The notes beneath the pieces were generated by a model, which saw nothing but the letters and a program-made list of their open reading frames with translations, searched no databases and was not told the origin of the DNA. 39,782 nt of DNA from JAPLDA01 sp043742705 (GTDB lineage Bacteria; Bacteroidota; Bacteroidia; AKYH767-A; 2013-40CM-41-45), in contig JAYTXY010000106.1 of NCBI GenBank assembly GCA_043742705.1, positions 1-39,782 of the forward strand, read 5' to 3'. Shown in pieces: positions 32,336 to 39,782 of this stretch; position 1 is the first letter of the stretch, and every line of letters begins with the position of its first letter. The position numbers and the translations under genes are program-made.

Positions 32336-34429
32336 TTATTCTCCTTTAATAAGCTTCAACACTTTTCTTTCGTTACCTTGAATTACTTCTGCAAAATAAA
32401 TTCCGTTCGTCAGATGATAACCGAAATCGATTTGCTCATCCGCAGAAATACTTTCTCTTCGTTCAATTTCTCTTCCAAGTAAATCACTTACAACCAACAT
32501 ACATGGATTATTATCCGGAGAAATTATTTTAAGAGTAAAATGATCGCTTGAAGGATTCGGATAAATGTTTACATTAAAACCTTCGAAACCTGCATTCGGT
32601 GAGAGTTCACGACAGGTAATCGTTACCGCCAGTGTCCTCACAGATCCTGATCCGCAGGCATTGTTCGCCTTCACGGTGATGTTCCCTCCAACATTTCCAT
32701 ACTTCACGCTGATGGAATTTGTTCCCTGACCTGCATTGACGCGCGCACCCGAAGGAACAGTCCAGGTGTATGATGTAGCACCGCTTACTGCACCAATGGA
32801 ATAGACAACATTGTTCTGCCTTCTGCAAACAGAAGTCTGCCCTGAAATAATTCCGGGTTGAGCCGGAACCTGGTTTACCGTAACTGTAATTGAATTGGAT
32901 GTTGCACTGCAACTGCTCGCATTTGTAATAACACAACTGTAATTTCCTGAAGCTGCTGCTACATACGTTGAAGCTGCTGCTCCGGAAATTGGAACCGTAT
33001 TATTTTTCCATACATAAGTTAATCCTGTTCCTGTATTTGCACTCAATGTAACCGAACGACCGGAACAAAATGTTGTATTACCTCCTGCTGTAATGGTGGC
33101 TGTGGGCAAGGAATTAACTGTAACTGAAATGGAATTAGACGTTGTGCTCCCGCAGCTGTTCGTTATTACGCACGCGTAGCTACCCGCTGCATTCGCAACA
33201 TAAGAAGATGAGGTCGCCAATGAAATGTCGACAGTATTTAATTTCCATTGATAGCTCAATCCTGTTCCGGTGTTTGCGTTGAGTGTAACTGATCCTCCGG
33301 AGCAAATCGTTGCCGTTCCGCTTGCTGTAATAGATGCAACAGGAGGTGCACAAGTCGTATTCCACCTCGCCACATGATTTGTTGCAATGCCGCCTGCCAC
33401 AGAAAAATCTCCGCCAACATAAAGATCGTTGTTATTGACTACAAGCGCATTAACAGGGAAATTCGTTCCGCTGCCGAGAGCAGACCAATTGGTACCGTTC
33501 CACTTTGCAATGCAGCTTGCGGGAAGACCACCTGCTATGGTAAAATTTCCGGCAGCATATAATTCATTGTTATAACCGGTTATTGCACATACACGTAAGT
33601 TGGTAAGTACCGATGTAGTAATTGGTGTTCCGCTAAGTCCGCCTCCGAGAGCTGACCACGTTGTTCCGTTCCACTTTGCAATGTTGTTTGTTGGGATGTT
33701 ATTACCGCCGGTGTTGATTGAAGACGCAAATTCTCCTCCTGCATACAGCTCTCCGTTGTAAACGGCAAACGAGTATACACCTCCTGATGGCCCTCCGCCT
33801 CCTGCAAACGACCATGTTGAGCCGTTCCATTTGTGAATTCCTGAAAAGTCACCTGCATACAATTCATTATTATATACTGCTAATGCAAACGTTGGAGAGG
33901 AAAGACCGGGCAGCAGTGACCATCCGAATCCGTTCCATCTTTTTAATGTTCCAATGATTCCGCAAAGTCCTCCGCCAACATACAATTCTCCGTTATAAAC
34001 TGCCATTGCAAGAACTTCTCCGCAATGAACTCCATTGGGTCCGTACACATCAGACCAAAATCCGGTAGTTGCATTGTATCGTGCAATACTGGTATCATCC
34101 TGGGAATTCACCTTTGCAAAATTTCCCCCTACATAAATTTCGCCATTGTACTCAATAGTGGACCAAAGCTTAGGAATACCCGGAAGGCTACCATAACTAT
34201 CTCCTTCCACAGTTCCTTTTGTTTGCCAGCCAGATCCATTCCAGCTTTGCAATTGAAGAGGAAACGACCACTGATCGTTTGTCGTTGCATAGATCTCACC
34301 GTTATACAACGTCATTGAACTCACACCATAGGTTGTTCCTGAGCCAGCGGCAGACCATGATTGGGCATTTACTTCAGAAAAAATGCCAAGGAAAAAAACA
34401 CTGACTAAAAAAAGTAGCTGTCTTTTCAT
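32336..34429 (-). CDS. Large T9SS cargo protein with propeller repeats and Ig-like domains
   Basis: A 697-residue secreted protein with a signal peptide (1-22, ending VNAQ). About seven repeats of a YNGELYVGG ... WNGTxWSALG type follow (about 30-360), which build a beta-propeller. Next come two Ig-like domains (starting near ITASGTATICSGGSVTLNA and ITAGGNTTFCSGRSVTLSA), a PKD-like domain with Cys near CRRQNNVVYSIGAVSGA, and a T9SS type A sorting domain at the end (NIYPNPSSDHFTL ... GIYFAEVIQGNERKVLKLIKGE). It is probably surface-attached; the ligand is unknown. It is a single gene with about 115 bases on its upstream side. Confidence 0.88.
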   Translation of the reverse strand: MKRQLLFLVSVFFLGIFSEVNAQSWSAAGSGTTYGVSSMTLYNGEIYATTNDQWSFPLQLQSWNGSGWQTKGTVEGDSYGSLPGIPKLWSTIEYNGEIYVGGNFAKVNSQDDTSIARYNATTGFWSDVYGPNGVHCGEVLAMAVYNGELYVGGGLCGIIGTLKRWNGFGWSLLPGLSSPTFALAVYNNELYAGDFSGIHKWNGSTWSFAGGGGPSGGVYSFAVYNGELYAGGEFASSINTGGNNIPTNNIAKWNGTTWSALGGGLSGTPITTSVLTNLRVCAITGYNNELYAAGNFTIAGGLPASCIAKWNGTNWSALGSGTNFPVNALVVNNNDLYVGGDFSVAGGIATNHVARWNTTCAPPVASITASGTATICSGGSVTLNANTGTGLSYQWKLNTVDISLATSSSYVANAAGSYACVITNSCGSTTSNSISVTVNSLPTATITAGGNTTFCSGRSVTLSANTGTGLTYVWKNNTVPISGAAASTYVAAASGNYSCVITNASSCSATSNSITVTVNQVPAQPGIISGQTSVCRRQNNVVYSIGAVSGATSYTWTVPSGARVNAGQGTNSISVKYGNVGGNITVKANNACGSGSVRTLAVTITCRELSPNAGFEGFNVNIYPNPSSDHFTLKIISPDNNPCMLVVSDLLGREIERRESISADEQIDFGYHLTNGIYFAEVIQGNERKVLKLIKGE

Positions 34430-34544
34430 TTGAGTATAGTTTAGTAAAGCGAAAGATAATCATTTTTCTTATCCGCCTCCCTGTAACGAATGATTTATCC
34501 ACCGATATTTCGTGAATGGCACTCAAAATAACGTGAAATGCTTC

Positions 34545-35441
34545 TTATTTTTTCTGCTCATAAAAAATGCCGACCAGGAACTCCTGCCGATATTGAAGAT
34601 GGTAAGAGTGTAACGGATCATAAGTGATTTGAGACTCCAGTCTAAATTGCAGATATTTCAAAAACTTAAACGACACATTATTTTGAAAATCGAAACTCAC
34701 ACGATCTCTGCTGATTCCGTTCACAAAAAAAGAGGAATTGTTGTCCCAGGAAATATTCTCTGAAATTTTTTTCGCGTACACATTAACTTCTCCTGACATT
34801 CCATAATAACCAAGAATGAACGATCGTTCTGTTTTTGCGAACGGAGTTTCTTTCGGTTCAACTGCGCCTTCATAACGAGGTCGTGTTAAAATGCGGATGG
34901 CTGATAATCCCAGCATCACATTTGAATATTCCCAAAAGCGGATACTCACATTGTAGGAAAAATCAAGTGTGGCGGGATTCAGAAATCCACCTCTCCATTG
35001 TTCAGTATTTTTTTCAGCAGCATCTTTTACTGTTCGGTATGTGTTAAGAAACTGGCTGCTTACACTCAATGCATAATCGTGTGTGATTTTATCAGACGTA
35101 TTTTCAGTAAACACAACTTTTACTTTCCAGTTGTCCGCATATTTCGTCCAGGCTGAATCAACAAACTTCAGGTAGCCCAGATTTGCTTTAATAAAATAAC
35201 TCTGAATAAATTTCTGTCGTGAGATCTTAAAGTAATAGTCAGCGTTGCCGAGGAAAAGAAAATTACGTACATCATTTTGATAAAAATTCTTTTGAATGAT
35301 GTATGAAGTGGAAAGTGATGAACGGAAAGATGAAAATATTTTCTTCTCCCTTGCTTCGTTAATTAATGAGTCGACCGGACAAGAATACGTTTTGAAAATG
35401 CAAAGAAGGATTCCCGTTACAACTACAAAAAAAAATTTCAA
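34545..35441 (-). CDS. Outer-membrane beta-barrel protein, TTG start
   Basis: A 298-residue protein with a signal peptide (MKFFFVVVTGILLCIFKTYSC, about 1-21) and alternating strands ending in a short C-terminal tail (FLVGIFYEQKK). Its build resembles DUF3078/DUF481-like barrels, but I cannot assign the family. The only start that yields the signal peptide is TTG at 35441: an in-frame TAA lies 9 bases upstream, and the first in-frame ATG comes far inside the protein. The function is unknown. No operon partner is close; the next gene lies 62 bases upstream. Confidence 0.7.
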   Translation of the reverse strand: MKFFFVVVTGILLCIFKTYSCPVDSLINEAREKKIFSSFRSSLSTSYIIQKNFYQNDVRNFLFLGNADYYFKISRQKFIQSYFIKANLGYLKFVDSAWTKYADNWKVKVVFTENTSDKITHDYALSVSSQFLNTYRTVKDAAEKNTEQWRGGFLNPATLDFSYNVSIRFWEYSNVMLGLSAIRILTRPRYEGAVEPKETPFAKTERSFILGYYGMSGEVNVYAKKISENISWDNNSSFFVNGISRDRVSFDFQNNVSFKFLKYLQFRLESQITYDPLHSYHLQYRQEFLVGIFYEQKK

Positions 35442-35502
35442 AATAATTTAAAATAACTGTTCACGTCAAAAAAAATCAGTCAATAAAATCTACTGGTCTG
35501 AA

Positions 35503-36075
35503 TCACTGCTTGTACCAAGTCTTCTGCAAGTCCAAATCTACCTTATATATTTTCACACGGCAACCTTTTACCGTCTGTAAATTATTCTCCCAAACTTTTA
35601 CATGAGACTTATTTAACCTGCCTTCAAAACGGCACCAATAAATAAAAACATAGTAATCATATTGATCATCAGTCTTTACATCAATTTTTTGGTTCTCCAG
35701 TGAGAGCAATCCTTTTAGTTCTGATGTAATTGTCTTTGAAGCATTCGTTCTTAAATTGATTCGGGAACAAATTGAATCTGTAAACTCGTACGCTGGTGAA
35801 TTGCACAAAATCGAAGTGTCTTTGTAATACACCAGAATGCCTCCTTTGTTAAATACCCTGATCGATGGAAAATCATTTATTTCCTTCATTCTTCTGAAGA
35901 GGCTCATTGAATCTTTAAACACCAAAATGTTATCAGCATTGATTCCTTTTTTGTTGAGATATTTAGTTAACGATTCTTTGTCTTCAGGTTTCGGATCATG
36001 ATAACCATAATATAACTTCAGTGCAGGCGAGCAACCTGAAATTGAAAGCAACATTAACAGCAAGAATGTTCTCAT
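35503..36075 (-). CDS. Small lipoprotein of unknown function
   Basis: About 190 residues from the ATG at 36075, beginning MRTFLLLMLLSISGCSP, a clear lipoprotein signal with Cys at the end of SISGC. A longer reading from a TTG 18 codons upstream (36129) is less likely because it would bury the signal. The middle (DNILVFKDSMSLFRRM ... FPSIRVFNKGGILVYYKD) has an alpha/beta pattern that could be thioredoxin-like without a CxxC motif; this is uncertain. It follows the next small secreted protein gene at a short gap, suggesting a pair. Confidence 0.6.
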   Translation of the reverse strand: MRTFLLLMLLSISGCSPALKLYYGYHDPKPEDKESLTKYLNKKGINADNILVFKDSMSLFRRMKEINDFPSIRVFNKGGILVYYKDTSILCNSPAYEFTDSICSRINLRTNASKTITSELKGLLSLENQKIDVKTDDQYDYYVFIYWCRFEGRLNKSHVKVWENNLQTVKGCRVKIYKVDLDLQKTWYKQ

Positions 36076-36140
36076 TTTTTTTCTGTAAAAGAGGAAGCAA
36101 TCTAAGAATGAATCCCGATTGCTTCCCAATGATTTGAAAA

Positions 36141-36581
36141 TTAAAATTCAATTGTCAATAGTTCTCCTTTTTCGGAGATCGGGTATTTGCCTTCCTTTAT
36201 GATATACGACTCCTTCAGATTTAGGGCTTTCAGAAGTTCCCCCGGAACAGGAAAATCATCTTCGCAAATAAAGTCTCCTTCGGAAAAATACTTTTCATAT
36301 ACTTCCGGGGACAAATCTGTTTTTCTGTTGATTGTTAAGATGATCCGATTTCTTTCATTCAGGCCAATTATTCCAGTACCATCGTTTCCATCGCCTCCTT
36401 CCTTTCCGTCTTTTTCATTGCCATCATCTATGATGATCGCTTCCCATTTGCACCATCCCATACCCTTGCAGTCGCGATGTCTCGCAATCCTAAACGTGAT
36501 GGTGATGGAAGAATATGCTTCAATTACACTTCCACTTATCAAAAGAAGTGTAAGCACTAAAATTTTCATTTTATTTTTCAT
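36141..36581 (-). CDS. Small secreted protein of unknown function
   Basis: A 146-residue protein with a signal peptide (about 1-23, ending SSI) and no recognised domain. Two features stand out: a Gly/Asp/Asn/Lys-rich segment (DDGNEKDGKEGGDGNDG, about 52-68) and a following region rich in charged residues. It lies just upstream of the small lipoprotein gene on the same strand, so the two may be co-transcribed. No further function can be given. Confidence 0.5.
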   Translation of the reverse strand: MKNKMKILVLTLLLISGSVIEAYSSITITFRIARHRDCKGMGWCKWEAIIIDDGNEKDGKEGGDGNDGTGIIGLNERNRIILTINRKTDLSPEVYEKYFSEGDFICEDDFPVPGELLKALNLKESYIIKEGKYPISEKGELLTIEF

Positions 36582-36701
36582 TGTGTTTTGATTTTAAAAG
36601 TTTAATTAAGGTTTTTCATATAAAAAATCATTCACCAATTTAGCCTGGCATCGCTTGCAGCGGTTTTACATCCTGCAAAATCCGCAACACGAATATAGAA
36701 T

Positions 36702-36719
36702 ACGGTGCATGTGCACCGT
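36702..36719. promoter_or_regulatory. Perfect palindrome, possible operator
   Basis: ACGGTGCA (36702-36709), TG, TGCACCGT (36712-36719): an 8-bp perfect inverted repeat with a 2-base gap, the form of a dimeric regulator site. It lies about 120 bases upstream of the small secreted gene and 300 bases before the LuxR-type gene. Confidence 0.4.
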
Positions 36720-36779
36720 TAACGTGGCTTGTGATAATGCAAAAACAAATCGCTTATTCTGAAAACGCTCAACCTGGGG

Positions 36780-36800
36780 TAAAAATTAAAAAGTAAAAAT
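36780..36800. repeat. Three heptamers upstream of the LuxR-type gene
   Basis: TAAAAAT (36780-36786), TAAAAAG (36787-36793), TAAAAAT (36794-36800) in a row. Confidence 0.8.
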
Positions 36801-37017
36801 TGTGTAACAGAAAATCTTAAAACAGGGCAAACGTACAGCCGTAAGAATCAAAAGTAAAGAGTAGAATTACTCTATTTTAAAAGACACTGTTTATATTCCG
36901 GTTGAAAAAATCTGAAAGGCATTCTCAAAAAAAGAAAATCTGCTTCCTACCTTTATCCTTCATTTCACACCATGAAATTTTTTATAAAAACTTTTTTATT
37001 CTTAAACCCTTTTCACG

Positions 37018-37683
37018 ATGACAAAAAAAATCACCACAGCACTGTACGATGAAAAAAATTTAACAAGGGAATATTTTTACCGCATTTTCAAAGACAGTCA
37101 ACATATTAACGCATTGTTCCGCGCAAACAATGAAACTCTCCTCGTTGACAATTTAAAACGAACGCTTCCTGACGTTCTGATCATGCACATGAGACCTGAT
37201 AAAAAGGAACATCGACAACTGATGAGAAACTTGAAAAAAGAATTTCCTTCCGTCCGGTTACTTGTCCTGTTGATCAATTATGAACCTGTAGCGGCAGAGA
37301 TCTTCAATCTTATTTCTGCAGGCGCAAAGGGAATTATCACTGATTCATACAGTCATGAAGATGTGCTTCAGGCTTTGTATGAAATTGCACTCAGCGGAAT
37401 GCATTGCAACGACATCTGTCCAAAGGAATTGTTTGAAAGAAGCAAAAGAAAAAATGTTCTTTATGTCAACGAGCATTCTTCTCCGTTTTTTTCGGAACGT
37501 GAATCGCGGATCATTCACTTAAAAAAAGAAGGAAAGACTTCGGCTGAAACCGGCGAGCTACTTTACATCAGCGCTCGTACAGTGGATAATATCCTGCAGA
37601 AACTCTATGAACGGTTCAGTTGCCACAGCATCCTCGAACTGATCGGACAGTACGAGCAGCGTACACTTAGAATGGTCGGCTGA
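37018..37683 (+). CDS. Orphan LuxR/NarL-type regulator with a degenerate receiver
   Basis: A 221-residue protein built like a NarL/FixJ response regulator: a receiver-like domain (about 1-125) and a LuxR-type helix-turn-helix (about 155-212, FSERESRIIHLKKEGKTSAE ... ISARTVDNILQKLYERF). The receiver has lost its phosphotransfer residues by alignment with NarL: the acceptor Asp is His57 (IMHM), the Thr/Ser is Leu85, and the Lys is Asp109. The N-terminal acidic pair survives as D11-E12. It therefore probably does not work by phosphorylation. No histidine kinase gene is near. The ATG at 37018 follows an A/T-rich leader. Confidence 0.85.
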   Translation: MTKKITTALYDEKNLTREYFYRIFKDSQHINALFRANNETLLVDNLKRTLPDVLIMHMRPDKKEHRQLMRNLKKEFPSVRLLVLLINYEPVAAEIFNLISAGAKGIITDSYSHEDVLQALYEIALSGMHCNDICPKELFERSKRKNVLYVNEHSSPFFSERESRIIHLKKEGKTSAETGELLYISARTVDNILQKLYERFSCHSILELIGQYEQRTLRMVG

Positions 37684-37799
37684 TCCGTTTTAACAAATGA
37701 TTTTCTCATGATTTCCATTTCAAAGGTGCGCGAATTTTCTATTCATAATCTCAATGCGTGCTTTCTAATTGACTAACTTGCGTCACTTTTAATTTTTCT

Positions 37800-39521
37800 A
37801 TGATCGTGGATGTAAAAGAAAAGCGTTGGGCGTTGAAAGAGCAGGGGAACCCGGGCCTGATCGCGGATTTATCAAAACAGTTAAACATCAGTTCTACGCT
37901 TGCAAAGCTGTTGGCTCAGCGTGGAATCACCTCTTACGAGGAAGCAAAAAAATTTTTCAGACCGGCTATCAGCGATCTGCACGATCCGTTCCTGATGAAA
38001 GACATGGACAAAGCCGTGACGAGAATTGAACAAGCCATCAGCGGTAACGAAAATATTCTTGTGTACGGTGATTACGATGTGGATGGGACTACTGCCGTTG
38101 CACTTGTGTACTCTTTCATTAAATCGTTGTATGAAAACGTAGATTATTATTTGCCTGATCGTTACAAAGAAGGATACGGAATTTCGTTTGCAGGAATTGA
38201 TTTTGCTCAAGACAATAATTTCACACTGATCATTGCACTGGATTGCGGAATCAAAGCAAATGACAAAGTAACGTATGCGAAAGAACGCGGCATTGATTTT
38301 ATTATCTGCGATCACCATCGTCCCGGTGAAACATTGCCTGACGCTGTTGCTGTGCTTGACCCGAAACGAGCTGACTGCACCTATCCGTTCGATGAACTGT
38401 CAGGATGCGGCATTGGATTCAAACTCGTGCAGGGCTACGCAGTCAAACACAACATTCCATTTGAACAGCTTGAACAATATCTGGATCTTGTTGCAATCAG
38501 CACAGCTGCTGACATTGTTCCTATCGTTGATGAGAATCGTGTGCTTGTGCATTTCGGATTGCACTGGCTCAACAAAAACCCTCGCCCCGGCATTAAAGCA
38601 ATTCTGGAACTTGCGCAGGTAAAACGTGAACTGAACGTGAGTGATGTGGTATTCATCATCGGTCCTCGCATTAACGCTGCAGGAAGAATACAAGATGCAC
38701 GACAAGCTGTTGATCTCCTGATTTCCGCCAATCGTTCAGATGCTTTGTTCGAAGGAGAAAAAATAAATGAAAGTAATGTAGAACGCAGAACATTGGATCT
38801 GAGCATTACAGAACATGCGCTCCTGCTTGTGCAGGAAGATCCGTCTTTCAACAAGCGAAAATCCACGGTCTTGTTTCATCCAAGCTGGCACAAAGGAGTG
38901 ATTGGAATTGTAGCTTCACGGCTGACTGAAAAATTTTATCGTCCCACTGTCATTCTCACTGAGTCAAATGGATTGGCGACCGGTTCAGCGCGTTCCATTA
39001 AAGACTTTGATATTTACAATGCCATTGAATCGTGCAGTGATTTGCTTGAACAGTTCGGTGGACACATGTATGCAGCAGGACTTACGATGAAACTGGAGAA
39101 CATCGAAAAATTCACTGAGCGTTTTGAGGAAATTGTAGCCGCAACATTGGATGAACATCTGCAAACTCAGGAAATTGAAATTGACGCTGATCTTTCTTTC
39201 GGAGATATCACTCCTTCTTTCTTCAGTGTGTTGAAACAATTCGCTCCGTTTGGTCCGGGTAACATGAGCCCTGTTTTCAGAACCGAGAATGTGCGCGACA
39301 CAGGAATGTCGAGAGTGGTTGGAAGCAATCATCTCAAATTGAATCTGGCTGAAGATGAAACTACGCGCTTTGGAATGGATGCCATTGCTTTTCAGCTTGG
39401 GCAGTTTTACCCGATGGTTTCCCGGAAAATTCCTTTTGACATTTGTTATACCATTGAAGAAAATGTGTGGAACGGAAAAACTTCTCTGCAGTTGAATGTG
39501 AAAGACATTCAGTTGAAATAA
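37800..39521 (+). CDS. recJ: Single-stranded-DNA-specific 5'-3' exonuclease RecJ
   Basis: A 573-residue DHH-family exonuclease that degrades single-stranded DNA from the 5' end in recombination and mismatch repair. DHH-superfamily motifs are visible: DYDVDG (91-96), the DHH triplet (171-173) in FIICDHHRPG, and later SGCGIGFKLVQG and the DHHA1-type GVIGIVASRL segment. The length is normal for RecJ. It lies 116 bases after the LuxR-type gene on the same strand, with no terminator seen between, but no functional link is implied. Confidence 0.96.
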   Translation: MIVDVKEKRWALKEQGNPGLIADLSKQLNISSTLAKLLAQRGITSYEEAKKFFRPAISDLHDPFLMKDMDKAVTRIEQAISGNENILVYGDYDVDGTTAVALVYSFIKSLYENVDYYLPDRYKEGYGISFAGIDFAQDNNFTLIIALDCGIKANDKVTYAKERGIDFIICDHHRPGETLPDAVAVLDPKRADCTYPFDELSGCGIGFKLVQGYAVKHNIPFEQLEQYLDLVAISTAADIVPIVDENRVLVHFGLHWLNKNPRPGIKAILELAQVKRELNVSDVVFIIGPRINAAGRIQDARQAVDLLISANRSDALFEGEKINESNVERRTLDLSITEHALLLVQEDPSFNKRKSTVLFHPSWHKGVIGIVASRLTEKFYRPTVILTESNGLATGSARSIKDFDIYNAIESCSDLLEQFGGHMYAAGLTMKLENIEKFTERFEEIVAATLDEHLQTQEIEIDADLSFGDITPSFFSVLKQFAPFGPGNMSPVFRTENVRDTGMSRVVGSNHLKLNLAEDETTRFGMDAIAFQLGQFYPMVSRKIPFDICYTIEENVWNGKTSLQLNVKDIQLK

Positions 39522-39549
39522 CTTCCTTGCAATTGGTTGTGTAACAGTT

Positions 39550-39640
39550 TCGATTTCGGAATTCGGATTGCCAAAAATTCGGATTGTCCTTTACGTCAAA
39601 TTCGAAATTTTGACAGTTCGCAATCCGCAATTTTCAAATT
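39550..39640. repeat. Heptamer-word repeat with inverted core after recJ
   Basis: Direct copies AATTCGGATTG at 39560-39570 and 39576-39586, an inverted core CGGATTGC (39564-39571) / GCAATCCG (39620-39627), and 7-base steps at both ends (TTCGGAA-TTCGGAT; TCGCAAT-CCGCAAT). It fills most of the gap between convergent genes and could act as a hairpin. Confidence 0.65.
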
Positions 39641-39681
39641 CTATTTCAAACTGATACAGTACACGGTAATTTAATTCCTGC

Positions 39682-39782
39682 TCACTCTTCCTCTTTTTTT
39701 GAATTCAGCGAGTTGAAAAGAGAGTTCACAAACGATAAGACAAGGCTGAAGAAAAAAGCCGTCCAGAAGCCTTCAATACGAA
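39682..39782 (-). CDS. C-terminal end of a probable holin-like membrane protein (partial)
   Basis: Only the last 32 codons are in the window; the stop is at 39682-39684 and the start lies beyond the right edge. The visible tail starts GFWTAFFFSLVLSFVNSLFN, one membrane helix followed by a charged end (KKEEE). This matches the last helix of the four-helix phage holin superfamily IV proteins common as housekeeping genes in bacteria; with so little sequence it is a tentative call. It converges with recJ. Confidence 0.5.
   Translation of the reverse strand, partial: RIEGFWTAFFFSLVLSFVNSLFNSLNSKKEEE

Larger units (their letters stand above)
36582..37017. other. Intergenic region of 436 bases between divergent genes
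   Basis: It holds the perfect palindrome at 36702-36719, three heptamers TAAAAAT/TAAAAAG/TAAAAAT (36780-36800), a 6-bp hairpin at 36858-36873, and a possible short reading frame (36972-37052) that overlaps the next gene's start. I see no clear promoter. Confidence 0.6.

Noticed and set aside
36858..36873. Small hairpin AGAGTA/TACTCT as a regulatory site
   Set aside because: The six-bp stem in A/T-rich DNA is too weak to call alone; it is noted only within the intergenic region.
36972..37052. Leader peptide of 26 codons overlapping the LuxR-type start
   Set aside because: It has an ATG and a stop, but its codons are mostly A/T-rich filler and nothing independent supports translation.
37881..38318. 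Opposite-strand reading frame over recJ (145 codons)
   Set aside because: It is a shadow of a well-supported gene with no features of its own.

Overview
The window looks like chromosomal DNA of an aerobic member of the Bacteroidota. Several independent signs agree: four proteins with type IX secretion (T9SS) C-terminal sorting domains, a complete alternative complex III (ACIII) operon joined to cytochrome oxidase genes, Omp28-type and PorT-type envelope proteins, a four-helix-bundle (S23/IVP) gene, and TAnnTTTG-type -7 promoter boxes. I cannot place it below phylum with confidence. No rRNA, tRNA, CRISPR array, transposase or prophage block is visible.

Layout. 15-2976 (minus): a RemB/Wzi-like outer-membrane protein and a polysaccharide flippase. 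3063-6928 (minus): a deoxyribose-phosphate breakdown operon (deoC, an active aldehyde dehydrogenase, a catalytically incomplete ALDH-like protein), interrupted by a four-helix-bundle gene inside a perfect inverted repeat. 7013-8334: a PorT-like barrel and a divergent small membrane protein. 8399-13745 (minus): an envelope redox cluster with two Omp28-like proteins, a DUF6029-type protein and a TlpA-like thioredoxin. 13873-16959 (plus): a small T9SS cargo protein and the malic enzyme maeB. 17065-19714 (minus): a T9SS cargo protein and anmK. 19793-31170 (minus): actA-actB-actC-actD-actE-actF-coxB-coxA, a respiratory supercomplex operon that moves electrons from quinol through ACIII to an A1-type haem-copper oxidase; a strong terminator follows coxA. 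31448-36581 (minus): a cyclase-family hydrolase, a large T9SS propeller protein, a barrel protein and two small secreted proteins of unknown function. 37018-39521 (plus): an atypical LuxR-type regulator whose receiver has lost its phosphorylation residues, and recJ. 39682 to the right edge (minus): the tail of a probable holin-like membrane protein.

The most striking thing beyond the genes is a class of short repeats with a 7-base period. At more than ten places the DNA is built from consecutive heptamers. Each locus uses its own word (for example GTTCAAA, CTTCAAT, TGYYRAC, AAAAAAT), and the heptamers are often arranged as inverted arms. They fill nearly every gap in the ACIII operon, sit inside anmK as exactly six heptamers (42 bases, frame-preserving), and lie in the signal-peptide codons of the RemB-like gene, where a change in copy number would shift the frame. 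They also form the 23-base perfect inverted repeats that bound the four-helix-bundle gene between deoC and its aldehyde dehydrogenase. Removing that bounded unit leaves deoC and the dehydrogenase gene 14 bases apart, so it looks like an inserted cassette. This is the best candidate here for an undescribed element.
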